Positions 1 through 8,393 of a DNA stretch of 64,000 nt are shown piece by piece. A program made the translations under genes and the position numbers. Under the pieces are notes generated by a model. The model saw only the letters and a list, made by a program, of their open reading frames with translations. It searched no databases and had not been told where the DNA came from. Within the stretch, counting starts at the first letter, position 1; each line of letters begins with the position of its first letter. The stretch is taken from positions 62,001 to 126,000 of the forward strand of contig NZ_JAJSSH010000010.1 in NCBI RefSeq assembly GCF_021403115.1, written 5' to 3'. The stretch comes from Sphingobium sufflavum. GTDB lineage: Bacteria > Pseudomonadota > Alphaproteobacteria > Sphingomonadales > Sphingomonadaceae.

Positions 1-120
1 CCGCAGACCGACCTGCGCGCCGCCATCGGGTTCGCCGCTGAACGGGTCCAGAGCCTCGAACGGCGGGGGCGACCCGGCCTGCGGCGCGGTGGGGCGATTA
101 TAGGGGTCGATGCCTGGCAT
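1..120 (-). CDS. N-terminal fragment of an unrecognised protein
   Basis: The minus-strand frame opens with ATG at 118-120 and stays open for 40 codons to the window edge. The visible peptide begins MPGIDPYNRP and is rich in Pro, Gly and Ala, with no signal peptide or membrane segment, so it looks like a flexible N-terminal tail. No convincing Shine-Dalgarno precedes the ATG. A TTGACT hexamer and an inverted repeat lie just upstream, which supports a real start here. It follows HPr on the same strand after a 293-base gap, so it is probably a separate transcription unit. The family cannot be named from 40 residues. Confidence 0.5.
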   Translation of the reverse strand, partial: MPGIDPYNRPTAPQAGSPPPFEALDPFSGEPDGGAQVGLR

Positions 121-132
121 GCGCGCTTATAG

Positions 133-158
133 CTGTATTATGATTGCGATACAGTCAA
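133..158 (-). promoter_or_regulatory. putative promoter with operator-like inverted repeat
   Basis: An inverted repeat CTGTAT (133-138) N10 ATACAG (149-154) overlaps a minus-strand TTGACT hexamer (153-158) located about 35 bases upstream of the ATG at 120. The arrangement resembles a repressor site over a -35 element. The -10 is not clear. The role is inferred from position and symmetry only. Confidence 0.35.
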
Positions 159-222
159 GCGGCGATGATGAGGAGCTAGGCAGTTTATGATGCTTGGCAG
201 GGCTATGGAGTGATGCAGAAGG

Positions 223-241
223 TTGTCCCAAATTAGGACAA
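223..241. repeat. inverted repeat TTGTCC-N7-GGACAA
   Basis: Six-base arms at 223-228 and 236-241 are separated by an AT-rich 7-base spacer, in the 293-base gap between HPr and the left-edge gene. This gap (121-413) holds no convincing gene; overlapping plus-strand frames there are shadows. The repeat could be a dimeric regulator site. A terminator is less likely because there is no T-run. Confidence 0.3.
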
Positions 242-413
242 TCATTTAAGCATAGCCGCATGGGACGGGAGCGTTACGGCCGTTGGGTGGCGACCTGATT
301 CATCGAACGAACGCGCGAGCCAATCCGGTGGAAGAAAAGTCTGCATGGTTCGATGGTCGATTCGCAAATATTGTCCGTCAATCAGGGTGCCCCGGCGGAG
401 AGGTGCTCCACGG

Positions 414-689
414 TCACTCCTCGCCGAACTTGTCCTCGACCAATGTCACCAACTGTTCCAGCGCGACATGGGCGTCCTGCCCCGTGGCGCTGATCGTGAT
501 GCTGTCGCCCATGGCGGCACCCAGCATCATCAGACCCATGATCGACGTGCCGACCACCGCCGGGCCGTCCTTGGCCACCTGAACGTCGGCGGTCAGCCCG
601 CTGGCCATCGTCACGAACTTGGCACTGGCCCGCGCATGCAGGCCCCGCCGGTTGGTGATCTTGACCGTCTGCGACAATGGCTCGCTCAT
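414..689 (-). CDS. ptsH: HPr-family phosphocarrier protein
   Basis: A 91-residue HPr, close to the usual 85-90. The phosphorylatable His18 sits in RRGLHARAS, the HPr active-site signature, and a regulatory Ser49 lies in GTSIMGLMML, matching the Ser46 region that HPr kinase modifies. It would accept phosphate from enzyme I and pass it to EIIA proteins in the cytoplasm. In alphaproteobacteria lacking sugar permeases this relay is regulatory (PTS-Ntr type). Its start overlaps the stop of the EIIA gene by ATGA, so the two are translationally coupled. The HprK that would act on Ser49 is three genes upstream. No sugar-specific IIB or IIC component is present in the window. Confidence 0.95.
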   Translation of the reverse strand: MSEPLSQTVKITNRRGLHARASAKFVTMASGLTADVQVAKDGPAVVGTSIMGLMMLGAAMGDSITISATGQDAHVALEQLVTLVEDKFGEE

Positions 690-1090
690 CCATTCTCTCC
701 CAGCAAGTCGGATGCGACACTGATATATTTGGTTCCCGCTTCCCGTGCGGCTGCCACCGCCTGCTTCACCGTCATCGCCTTGCGCGCGCTTTCGAGGCGG
801 ATCAGCATGGGCAGGTTGACGCCCGCAATCACTTCCACATGGCCCGCGCGCAGCAGGGAGATGGCGAGGTTGGAGGGCGTGCCGCCGAACAGGTCGGTCA
901 ACAGGATGACGCCGGAGCCATCATCGACACGGGCCACGGCAGAGGCGATGTCGGCGCGGCGCGCCTCCATATCGTCTTCAGGCCCGATGCAGATCGCCTC
1001 GATCGCTTGCTGCGGGCCGACCACATGCTCCATCGCGATGCGAAATTCTGTGGCGAGCCGCCCGTGCGTCACCAGGACAAGACCAATCAT
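686..1090 (-). CDS. mannose-family PTS EIIA component
   Basis: A 134-residue EIIA of the mannose/fructose (ManX) type. The phosphorylated His9 lies in the N-terminal LVLVTHG motif. The body has the LTDLFGGTPSN stretch characteristic of this fold. It takes phosphate from HPr. Since no IIB, IIC or IID gene is nearby, it is probably a regulatory orphan, as is usual in alphaproteobacteria. It overlaps RapZ upstream by 4 bases (1087-1090) and HPr downstream by 4 bases, so the rapZ-EIIA-ptsH order forms one tightly coupled operon. Confidence 0.93.
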   Translation of the reverse strand: MIGLVLVTHGRLATEFRIAMEHVVGPQQAIEAICIGPEDDMEARRADIASAVARVDDGSGVILLTDLFGGTPSNLAISLLRAGHVEVIAGVNLPMLIRLESARKAMTVKQAVAAAREAGTKYISVASDLLGENG

Positions 1091-2115
1091 TCGGATTTCA
1101 CGCCCCGTTTTGCTTCGGCCCGTCCTTGTTCGACGTCGCCGGTTCCGACCTGCTGTGTTTCGGTTGCTGTCATATCGGTTCTTGCCGCCCCCCGGCGGCG
1201 ATCCTCATAGGCTTCCAAAGGTTGCGATTCCAGATTCCTGTGGGAAATGGTGAGTGAAAATCCTGCGTCGCGCAAGCGTTTCGCCATATCCTGCGCGACA
1301 CAGACCGAACGATGCTTTCCACCCGTACAGCCGAAAGCGACGGTAACATAGGCCTTTCCTTCCGCAATATAGCGGGGAAGGACGGTCAGCAGCAGTGCCT
1401 CTATCTGCCCCGTCACCAGCGTATAGAGCGGGTCGGCGGTGACATAGGCCACCACATCCGTCTCCAGCCCCGTGCGCGGGCGCAGGTCCGGATCCCAGTG
1501 CGGATTACGCAGGAAACGCATGTCGAACACCAGATCGGCGTTGCGCGGCACTCCGCGCGAATAGCCGAACGACAGGATGGAGAGGGTGGTCGCCATGTCC
1601 TGCCCGAAACGCGCCCGTATCTCCTGCTGGAGCGCATTGGCGTTCAGGTCGCTGGTATCCACGATCTGGTCGGCATGGCGGCGCAGCGGCTCCATCAGTT
1701 CCCGCTCGCGGGCGATGCCGTCCGACGCGGGCCGGTCGAGCGCCAGGGGATGCCGCCGCCGCGTCTCGGCAAAGCGTCGCTCCAGCACGGAGCCGGAGCA
1801 ATCGAGGAATAACGTCTCCACCGTGGCGCCGTCCGACCGCAAGGCGCGAGCGCGTTCCACGATGTTGGCCGCGTCAAAACCGCGGGTCCGGCTGTCGATG
1901 CCGATGGCCAGCGCGCGTTCCTCCGCCGGGTCATGCCCCGCCGCGACCGGGGCCGCCAGCAGCGTATCGAGCAGCATCAGCGGGAAATTATCGACCACCT
2001 CCCAGCCAATATCCTCCAGCGTACGCAGGCTGGTCGATTTGCCCGCGCCGGACAGGCCGGTGACGATCAGGATAGATTTGGGCTGGGCCGTGGAAAAGGG
2101 AGAGGAATGTGTCAT
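1087..2115 (-). CDS. rapZ: RapZ/YvcJ-family nucleotide-binding protein
   Basis: About 342 residues from ATG 2113-2115, chosen because it overlaps the hprK stop (ATGA) and places the P-loop GLSGAGKST at residues 20-28. The open frame continues upstream to 2199 but that part lies inside hprK. The C-terminal half has the conserved GCTGGKHRSV motif. In enterobacteria RapZ is an RNase adaptor controlling glmS through small RNAs; in alphaproteobacteria its target is less clear, but its place beside HPr and HprK is conserved. Oddity: after the usual end (LEAYEDRRRG) there is a hydrophilic tail of about 35 residues, not typical of the family. Confidence 0.93.
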   Translation of the reverse strand: MTHSSPFSTAQPKSILIVTGLSGAGKSTSLRTLEDIGWEVVDNFPLMLLDTLLAAPVAAGHDPAEERALAIGIDSRTRGFDAANIVERARALRSDGATVETLFLDCSGSVLERRFAETRRRHPLALDRPASDGIARERELMEPLRRHADQIVDTSDLNANALQQEIRARFGQDMATTLSILSFGYSRGVPRNADLVFDMRFLRNPHWDPDLRPRTGLETDVVAYVTADPLYTLVTGQIEALLLTVLPRYIAEGKAYVTVAFGCTGGKHRSVCVAQDMAKRLRDAGFSLTISHRNLESQPLEAYEDRRRGAARTDMTATETQQVGTGDVEQGRAEAKRGVKSE

Positions 2116-2570
2116 TGACCCGGAAAATCCTCGATCCCCATGTCCCGCAAGGCCAGTTCCACCTTGATCGGCGCCGACCCCTCCCGTGCGTCCAGACACA
2201 GGACGGGGATTTCGACTCCGGATAGGGGGATGGACTGGCGGCGGTCGGGCATACGCTCAGGCTTATCATCCAGCCGAATCGCCAGTGCAACCGGAAGATT
2301 GTGCAGATGCGGGAATGATAGGATCCCGACATGGCGCACTTCCATCTGTCCCGCGATGGTGGCGGGCGGGGAGGCGAACAGGCGGCCGTCGCGCAGGGCG
2401 AGCTCGGTATAATCGTCGCTGACCAGTGTCGCGCCCCGGTCGATCAGGCGCAGACCAAGGTCGGACTTGCCCGAACCGCTCGCCCCCATCAGCAGAACGA
2501 CGCGTCCGCCAATCGCCACGCTGGTTGCATGGAGGAGATGGGGGGCGGATGCGGCGGCCGCATCGCTCAT
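2112..2570 (-). CDS. hprK: short HPr kinase/phosphorylase
   Basis: A 152-residue protein corresponding only to the kinase domain of HprK. Firmicute enzymes are about 310 residues with an extra N-terminal domain, and the short form is normal for alphaproteobacteria. The Walker A motif GASGSGKS is at residues 29-36, followed by the SDDYT segment. It would phosphorylate HPr on its regulatory serine (Ser49 in the product at 414-689). It overlaps ChvG upstream (2567-2570) and RapZ downstream by ATGA. This links the two-component genes and the phosphotransferase genes into one operon. Confidence 0.93.
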   Translation of the reverse strand: MSDAAAASAPHLLHATSVAIGGRVVLLMGASGSGKSDLGLRLIDRGATLVSDDYTELALRDGRLFASPPATIAGQMEVRHVGILSFPHLHNLPVALAIRLDDKPERMPDRRQSIPLSGVEIPVLCLDAREGSAPIKVELALRDMGIEDFPGQ

Positions 2571-4144
2571 TCCTCCCGCTCCTCATGCCCCGGCAGTTCC
2601 TCGGCCAAGGGCAGATGGACGATGAAGCGGGCGCCGGGCTGGCCGTCCGCCCGATCCTCTATGGTGATGGTGCCATTATGCCCATCCAGAATGGATCGGG
2701 CGATGGCGAGGCCCAGTCCGCTGTGCCGGCCGAAATCCTCGCCGTCCGGCCGGTGCGAATGAAAGCGGCGGAACACCGATTCCCGGTCGTCGGCATGGAC
2801 GCCCGGTCCCTCATCCTCCACCGTCACCACCGCCCAGTCCTCGTCCGCGTCCAGCCCGATCCGCACCGTGCCGCCATGGGGGGAGAAACTGATGCCGTTG
2901 GCGATCAGATTTTCGAACACACGCGCGAGCCTTTGTTCGTCCCCCGCGATGGCGGGCACAGAGTTGGGCGCTTTCACGAAGCGCAGCCGCACATCATTGT
3001 CCACGCCGCGCATTTCGTGCGCGCGGATCAGGCGGCGCAGCAGCAGGGACAAGTCGATGGCGCGGAAGGTCGCGCGGGAAAGCTGAGCGTCCATCCGGCT
3101 CGCCTCCGCAATGTCCGACACCAGCCGGTCCAGCCGCAACACGTCATCCTCCGCAATCGCCATCAGGCGCGAACGCAGCGCGGGATCGTCGATCCGCCGC
3201 AGTCCTTCCAGCGCGGAGCGGAGCGAGGCGATGGGGTTTTTCAGCTCATGGCTGACATCGGCGGCAAAGCTGTCGGTCGCGTCGATGCGCTTGCGCAGTG
3301 CCTGGCTCATGTCCGAAATGGCGCGGGCGAGCAGGCCGATCTCGTCCCGCCGGTCGGGCAGGCGTGGCACGATCACCTCCCGCGCGCGCCCCAGCCGCAC
3401 GCGCACGGCGGCACGGGCCAGGCGTTGCAGCGGTTGCACGATGGTCCGCGCCAGAAAGCGGGAGAGCAGGTAGGAGATCAGGATCGCCGCGCCCAGCACC
3501 AGACTGAGCCGCAACCGCTCGGCCCGCACGGTGATGGTGATATCGCGTGCGTTCTTGGTGGCGAGCAGGATCGAGCCGCGCGCGTCGAACGGTGTCGCGA
3601 TGGTCAGCATGGGTGTACGGTCGGGGGCGAGGCGAAAGGCGCTGGCGGCGGTGTGCGTGGCGCGCGCCGTCAGCGCCTCCGGCCAGGCCTCGACGCTATC
3701 CTGCCGGGGTTCGGCATGGAGCGGGGGGACGCGGGCAAAGACGATGCTATCCACCACCTGGTCCAGCACGCGGGCGGCGCGCATGTTCAGCGGTTCGGTG
3801 GCCGGATCGACCATCGCATCGCCCGTGACGCCCAGCGCTACGCTATCCTCCTGCCGATGTCCGTCGGGACCGTAGAGCCGCACGCGATAGCCGGTCAGCC
3901 CTGCCAGCCGCGCGATCATCGCGGGCCGTTCATCGGCGGGCAAGGCGCGCAGGGCCGTGCTCATCAGCACCATCTCGCGCGTGATGCGGTTGATCCGCTC
4001 GTCGATGATGCGGGTGCGATAGCTGTCGAGATAGAAGAAGCCGCCGGCCAGCAGCGCGAGCGCGAGGATGTTCACCGCCAGGATGCGTCGGGCGAGCGAC
4101 ACGCGCAAAGGCCAGACACGCGGCATGGGCCTTGGCCTACGCAT
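2567..4144 (-). CDS. chvG: ChvG-like sensor histidine kinase
   Basis: A 525-residue membrane histidine kinase. A hydrophobic helix at about residues 20-40 is followed by a periplasmic stimulus-sensing domain, a second membrane segment near residue 220, a HAMP-like linker, and a HisKA box (DVSHELKNPI) near residue 298. The C-terminal HATPase domain shows an N-box and the G boxes EDEGPGV and GLGLAI. In Agrobacterium and Sinorhizobium, ChvG/ExoS senses acidity and envelope state and phosphorylates ChvI. The partner regulator lies 29 bases upstream and hprK overlaps the 3' end, the standard alphaproteobacterial order. Confidence 0.92.
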   Translation of the reverse strand: MRRPRPMPRVWPLRVSLARRILAVNILALALLAGGFFYLDSYRTRIIDERINRITREMVLMSTALRALPADERPAMIARLAGLTGYRVRLYGPDGHRQEDSVALGVTGDAMVDPATEPLNMRAARVLDQVVDSIVFARVPPLHAEPRQDSVEAWPEALTARATHTAASAFRLAPDRTPMLTIATPFDARGSILLATKNARDITITVRAERLRLSLVLGAAILISYLLSRFLARTIVQPLQRLARAAVRVRLGRAREVIVPRLPDRRDEIGLLARAISDMSQALRKRIDATDSFAADVSHELKNPIASLRSALEGLRRIDDPALRSRLMAIAEDDVLRLDRLVSDIAEASRMDAQLSRATFRAIDLSLLLRRLIRAHEMRGVDNDVRLRFVKAPNSVPAIAGDEQRLARVFENLIANGISFSPHGGTVRIGLDADEDWAVVTVEDEGPGVHADDRESVFRRFHSHRPDGEDFGRHSGLGLAIARSILDGHNGTITIEDRADGQPGARFIVHLPLAEELPGHEEREE

Positions 4145-4173
4145 ATGTCATGCTGCCCGTCGCCGCTTCGGTC

Positions 4174-4917
4174 CTATTCCTCGGCAAAACGGTATCCGGC
4201 GCCATAGAGGGTGTCGATCGCGTTGAACTCCGGGTCCGCCTCGCGGAACTTGCGGCGCAGGCGCTTGATATGGCTGTCGATGGTACGGTCATCGACATAG
4301 ATGTCGTCATGATAGGCGGCGTCCATCAGTTGGTTGCGGTTCTTCACCACGCCGGGCCGCTGCGCCAGCGCCTCCAGGATCAGGAATTCGGTGACGGTCA
4401 GGGTGACGGGGACGTCCTTCCACGTCACCTTGTGCCGGGCAGTGTCCATCGCGAGGGCACCGCGCACGAACGGTTCCGGAGCGCCGTTGGTCGGCTCCGC
4501 ATCCTTGCGCGCCATTTCGGCCCGCCGCAGGATCGCCCTGATCCGTGCGATCAGCAGCCGCTGGGAAAAAGGCTTGGCGATATAGTCGTCCGCGCCCATC
4601 GACAGTCCCAGCGCCTCGTCCGTCTCGTCCGTCTTGCTGGTGAGCATGATGACCGGCAGCGCCGAACTCTGGCGCAGGCGGGTCAGGAGTTCGATCCCGT
4701 CCATGCGCGGCATCTTGATGTCGCACACCGCAAGGTCCGGCGGATTGTCGAGCAAGGCGGTCAGCGCCGACTGCCCGTCCGAATAGAGGCGTGTCGCAAA
4801 CCCCTCCGCCTGTAGCGCGATGCTCAGCGAGGTGAGGATGTTCCGGTCGTCATCGACCAGAGCGATGACGGGGGCGGTGACGTTTGCGGCGGGCGGCGGG
4901 GTGTTGGTGGCGCTCAT
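4174..4917 (-). CDS. chvI: ChvI-like response regulator
   Basis: A 247-residue OmpR-family regulator from ATG 4915-4917; the frame is open upstream to 5001 but that extension is a Pro/Arg-rich non-conserved tail. The receiver domain has the acidic pocket at residues 22-24 and the phosphoacceptor Asp66 in [10 protein letters not shown], with the conserved Lys in DDYIAKPFS. The C-terminal winged helix ends GAGYRF. It is the cognate regulator of the ChvG kinase encoded directly downstream. Its promoter must lie in 4918-5133, a gap shared with a divergent small gene. Confidence 0.93.
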   Translation of the reverse strand: MSATNTPPPAANVTAPVIALVDDDRNILTSLSIALQAEGFATRLYSDGQSALTALLDNPPDLAVCDIKMPRMDGIELLTRLRQSSALPVIMLTSKTDETDEALGLSMGADDYIAKPFSQRLLIARIRAILRRAEMARKDAEPTNGAPEPFVRGALAMDTARHKVTWKDVPVTLTVTEFLILEALAQRPGVVKNRNQLMDAAYHDDIYVDDRTIDSHIKRLRRKFREADPEFNAIDTLYGAGYRFAEE

Positions 4918-5133
4918 GCGCGGTCTGCTTCCAAAAAGGGCGGGGCGCGGGCTGGGGGCTATAGGGCGCGAAGGGATAGACCATGGCGGGTCCGGCGGCA
5001 AGCTGTGGCCGTTGCCGTCGAAACGACCGGCGCGTCTGGTCGGGTTACAGGATGTTACGCGACCGTGCCTTTCGCGGACAGGTTCGTCATGCTACTCTAC
5101 GGCCTTCACTTCACTCTGGGTATTGAGGTCGGC

Positions 5134-5445
5134 ATGAGCATTTTCGACGGCATTTTGGGCAATCTCGAAGGCGTAGCCGAAAAGCTGGGTATCCCGGCGG
5201 ACACGCTGCAGTCCATCGCGGCCAACGCGCAGGAGAAGCTGGCGAATGGCGGGGATCTGTCCTCGTTGCTCCAGACCGCGCAGGAGCACGGTATCTCCCT
5301 CGACAAGGTGCAGGAGCTGCTGGGCCATGCGTCGGTCGGCGACCTGATGGGCAAGGCGCAGGATCTGCTCGGTGGCGCGAGCGGTAGCGAAAGCCCGCTG
5401 GGTGGCCTGGCGGATATGGCGAAGGGCTTCTTCGGTAAGGAATGA
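5134..5445 (+). CDS. small acidic helical protein of unknown function
   Basis: 103 residues from ATG 5134, selected because GAGG lies 8 bases upstream and the peptide MSIFDGILGNLE begins a folded-looking sequence; the open frame reaches back to 5005 without support. The protein is soluble, helical and Gly/Ala/Leu-rich, with repeated short amphipathic helices and a C-terminal AKGFFGKE. No signal peptide or membrane segment is visible. It is divergent from chvI and is followed by a strong bidirectional terminator. I do not recognise the family. Confidence 0.7.
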   Translation: MSIFDGILGNLEGVAEKLGIPADTLQSIAANAQEKLANGGDLSSLLQTAQEHGISLDKVQELLGHASVGDLMGKAQDLLGGASGSESPLGGLADMAKGFFGKE

Positions 5446-5481
5446 AGGCTGGCGGACGGTGTTCGCTGGTGTTCGCGTAGA

Positions 5482-5523
5482 ATGAAACGGCCCCTGTTCC
5501 CATCGGAGCAGGGGCCGTTTCAT
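5482..5523. terminator. bidirectional intrinsic terminator
   Basis: A near-perfect stem, ATGAAACGGCCCCTG facing CAGGGGCCGTTTCAT, with a loop of about 11 bases. It sits between two convergent genes ending at 5445 (plus) and 5546 (minus). The A-rich and T-rich stem ends would give short U-runs in both directions. Confidence 0.85.
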
Positions 5524-5545
5524 AGTAAGCTGACCGCCGTCTTTC

Positions 5546-6025
5546 TTATCCTGCCGTGCGCGCCTTCATCCAGCGTGCGGGGGTGTAGGTCATCACCAGC
5601 GTGCCGTCTTGCTTATAGACATCATTCCGGGTTCGCACGACGCCGCGCTCCGGCTTGCTGCGCGACCGCTTGGCCTCGATCACTTCACACACCGCATGGA
5701 CCGTATCGCCCACGAAGGTGGGGGCATGCACCTTCAACTCGCAGTCGAGAAAGGCAAAGCCGGTGTGCTGGCCGGTATAGTTCAACACCAGTCCGTCGAT
5801 GAAGCTGAAGATCATCGCCGCAGGCACCAGCCGACCCTTGATGTCGCTATGCGTTTTCACAAATTCGCTGTCGGTGAACAGCACCTCGCCATAGCCGGTG
5901 CAATGGACGAAGGCCATCAGGTCGGCTTCATAGAATGTCCGGCCCAGCGTCTTGAACCGGCGGCCGACGGGCAATTCCTCAAAGAAGAAACCATGTCCCA
6001 CCATCTCTATGTCGTCGGAATTCAT
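5546..6025 (-). CDS. MaoC-like hotdog-fold dehydratase
   Basis: 159 residues from ATG 6023-6025, preceded on its strand by a GGGGGGAGCG ribosome site; the frame extends to 6106 without conservation. The sequence follows the MaoC/R-hydratase pattern: FEELPVGRRF near the N-terminus, GRTFYEADLMAF where the catalytic Asp/His pair sits in family members (here the His lies in FVHCTGY), and GDTVHAVCEV later. Such proteins hydrate enoyl-CoA thioesters or bind acyl chains. The exact substrate cannot be told. It stands alone, convergent with the small helical protein and divergent from the membrane protein at 6109. Confidence 0.8.
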   Translation of the reverse strand: MNSDDIEMVGHGFFFEELPVGRRFKTLGRTFYEADLMAFVHCTGYGEVLFTDSEFVKTHSDIKGRLVPAAMIFSFIDGLVLNYTGQHTGFAFLDCELKVHAPTFVGDTVHAVCEVIEAKRSRSKPERGVVRTRNDVYKQDGTLVMTYTPARWMKARTAG

Positions 6026-6108
6026 CTTTGCGCTCCCCCCTGCCGATAACCCCCTGTCTGGCATAGCCGTGCACCTGTGAAAAGCGGGGAGCATCACCCG
6101 ATGCACAT

Positions 6109-6612
6109 ATGGACGACCCCATCCATCGGCGTTACTGTACCGTCATGATGATATCGCGTGAGGATGCTGAGCGTGCGAGAAAGCGCGCCGACCAGAAGCG
6201 GGACACGTCGGTAATCGGCATAGGCGGGGCCATTTTTCTGGTTCTGGCGGCGTTCGGCATTTATCTGTTCGTCACGGCCCAGCCCGATGAGAAGCCGGTT
6301 GTCCCCTATTCCAGCAACATGGTCATGTCGGATTCGCTCCAGTGTGACCGGCTGGTCGAGATCAGTCGGCGCGAAGGCATTGTGAAGGGCGAGCGCGCCG
6401 GCAACCGCATTCGGGTGGACGAGAAGCGATGGGCCGCGATGACGGACGAGGGACGCCGCAACCTGCTGCAATATGTCGCCTGCGCCGCCTTTGCGGGGCG
6501 TGGCCTCGACGCGCTGGACGATGGTGAAACGGTTGTTGCGATCGGCGCTGCCTCCCGCAAGGTCGTCGCCAGTGCGGGGCGGGATGGCATGAAGCCTGCC
6601 CCGTCGCGCTAG
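6109..6612 (+). CDS. single-pass membrane protein of unknown function
   Basis: Up to 167 residues; ATGs at 6145 and 6148 are equally plausible starts. A basic N-terminal segment rich in Arg and Lys is followed by one hydrophobic helix (GIGGAIFLVLAAFGIYLFV), then a soluble domain of about 110 residues with two Cys (in LQCDRL and VACAAF) that could pair in the periplasm. The topology suggests an inner-membrane anchor with a periplasmic domain. No family is recognised. It runs toward cpaF but with about 146 bases between them. Confidence 0.7.
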   Translation: MDDPIHRRYCTVMMISREDAERARKRADQKRDTSVIGIGGAIFLVLAAFGIYLFVTAQPDEKPVVPYSSNMVMSDSLQCDRLVEISRREGIVKGERAGNRIRVDEKRWAAMTDEGRRNLLQYVACAAFAGRGLDALDDGETVVAIGAASRKVVASAGRDGMKPAPSR

Positions 6613-6758
6613 TCGCCGAGGGTGCGCCACGCTCCATGTTCAGGGCATCCGCGCCGCACTCTTACCCAAAAGCCTTAACCGGACTTAGGACTTTCTAAAA
6701 AGTTTGTCGGCTATCGTCGGCCCGATACATGCTGCAACGTTGTCGGGCTTCACAAGAT

Positions 6759-8270
6759 ATGAGCGCATTTGGACGGAAAAATGGCCTGACCGGGCGCGGT
6801 TCCTTCGGCGTGGCGCGTCCCATGCAGGGGCCTGGCGGCGGCCAGCCCGCTACCACTGCGGGCAGCCAGTTCCCCCCCATTCCCGCACCGCCGCCCCTGC
6901 CGACGCCGGGGGAAAGCAACCCCGCATCCGATCGTAACGCCGATGCCATGCAGCGGCTATCGGACCGGATGAACAACGACCACACGCCGGTCGACCAGAA
7001 TCAGGGGTTCGAGGCGTCGGTCCACAAGATCAAGGAACAGGTGCTCCCCCGCCTGCTGGAGCGCGTCGACCCGGAAGCGGCCGCGACCCTCAGCAAGGAC
7101 GAACTGGCCGAGGAGTTCCGCCCGATCATCATGGAGGTGCTGGCCGACCTCAAGCTGACCCTCAACCGGCGTGAGCAGTTTGCGCTGGAAAAGGTGCTGG
7201 TCGACGAACTGCTGGGCCTCGGTCCGCTGGAGGAATTGCTGGCCGACCCGGACATCACCGACATCATGGTGAACGGACCGCAGCAAACCTATATCGAAAA
7301 AAAGGGCAAGCTCCAGATCGCGCCCATTCATTTCCGGGATGAGGAGCATCTGTTCCAGATTGCACAGCGCATCGTGAACCAGGTCGGCCGTCGCGTCGAC
7401 CAGACCACGCCGCTGGCGGACGCCCGCCTGCCCGATGGCTCCCGCGTCAACGTCATCGTGCCGCCGCTGTCGCTCAAGGGCACGGCCATCTCCATCCGTA
7501 AATTCTCTGCCAAGCCGATCACGCTGGACAATCTGGCCAACTGGGGCGCGATGAGCCAGAAGATGTGCACCGCGCTGAAAATCGCGGGCGCATGTCGGTT
7601 CAACGTCGTTATTTCGGGCGGTACGGGTTCGGGAAAGACGACAATGCTCAACGCCCTGTCGAAGATGATCGACCCCGGCGAGCGCGTGCTGACCATCGAG
7701 GATGCGGCAGAACTACGCCTGCAACAGCCGCACTGGCTACCGCTGGAAACCCGTCCTCCCAATCTGGAGGGTCAGGGCGCGATCACCATCGGCGACCTCG
7801 TCAAGAACGCCCTGCGTATGCGTCCGGATCGCATCATCCTGGGCGAAATTCGTGGCGCGGAGTGCTTCGATCTCCTCGCCGCGATGAACACCGGCCATGA
7901 CGGCTCCATGTGTACGCTCCACGCCAACAGCCCGCGCGAGTGCTTGGGCCGTATGGAGAATATGATCCTGATGGGCGACATCAAGATCCCCAAGGAAGCC
8001 ATTTCCAAGCAGATCGCCGACTCGGTCGACCTGATCGTTCAGGTCAAGCGCCTGCGCGACGGTTCGCGCCGCATCACCAATGTGACCGAGGTGATCGGCA
8101 TGGAGGGCGACGTGATTGTGACGCAGGAACTGTTCAAATTCGAATATCTGGACGAGGATGCCGAGGGCAAGATCATCGGTGAATATCGCTCCATGGGTCT
8201 GCGCCCCTATACGCTGGAAAAGGCGCGTAGTTTCGGCTTCGATCAGGCGCTGCTGGAAGCCTGCCTGTGA
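6759..8270 (+). CDS. cpaF: CpaF/TadA-type secretion ATPase
   Basis: 503 residues from ATG 6759; the frame is open from 6729. An N-terminal Gly/Pro-rich linker of about 75 residues precedes the VirB11/CpaF core. The Walker A motif GGTGSGKTT lies near residue 290, the Walker B region (RPDRIILGEIRGAE) follows, and the His box is MNTGHDGSMCTLHAN. CpaF hexamers power assembly of Flp/Tad pili at the inner membrane. None of the other tad/cpa genes (cpaB, cpaC, cpaE, tadB, tadC) is in this window, so this is either a lone copy or the end of a scattered locus. Confidence 0.93.
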   Translation: MSAFGRKNGLTGRGSFGVARPMQGPGGGQPATTAGSQFPPIPAPPPLPTPGESNPASDRNADAMQRLSDRMNNDHTPVDQNQGFEASVHKIKEQVLPRLLERVDPEAAATLSKDELAEEFRPIIMEVLADLKLTLNRREQFALEKVLVDELLGLGPLEELLADPDITDIMVNGPQQTYIEKKGKLQIAPIHFRDEEHLFQIAQRIVNQVGRRVDQTTPLADARLPDGSRVNVIVPPLSLKGTAISIRKFSAKPITLDNLANWGAMSQKMCTALKIAGACRFNVVISGGTGSGKTTMLNALSKMIDPGERVLTIEDAAELRLQQPHWLPLETRPPNLEGQGAITIGDLVKNALRMRPDRIILGEIRGAECFDLLAAMNTGHDGSMCTLHANSPRECLGRMENMILMGDIKIPKEAISKQIADSVDLIVQVKRLRDGSRRITNVTEVIGMEGDVIVTQELFKFEYLDEDAEGKIIGEYRSMGLRPYTLEKARSFGFDQALLEACL

Positions 8271-8393
8271 GGGGGTGATCCGGGGGATTTAGCGGTCCGA
8301 CCAATGGATGGGAGGGATGCCGGTGAGGGCCTTTCTCCGTCATCCCACCAACATCGACAGGGAACCGCTGCGGTGCAGCATGGTTCACCCGAT

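Noticed and set aside
283-582. Plus-strand 99-codon frame over HPr
   Set aside because: It crosses the HPr gene antisense and has no domain features or ribosome site.
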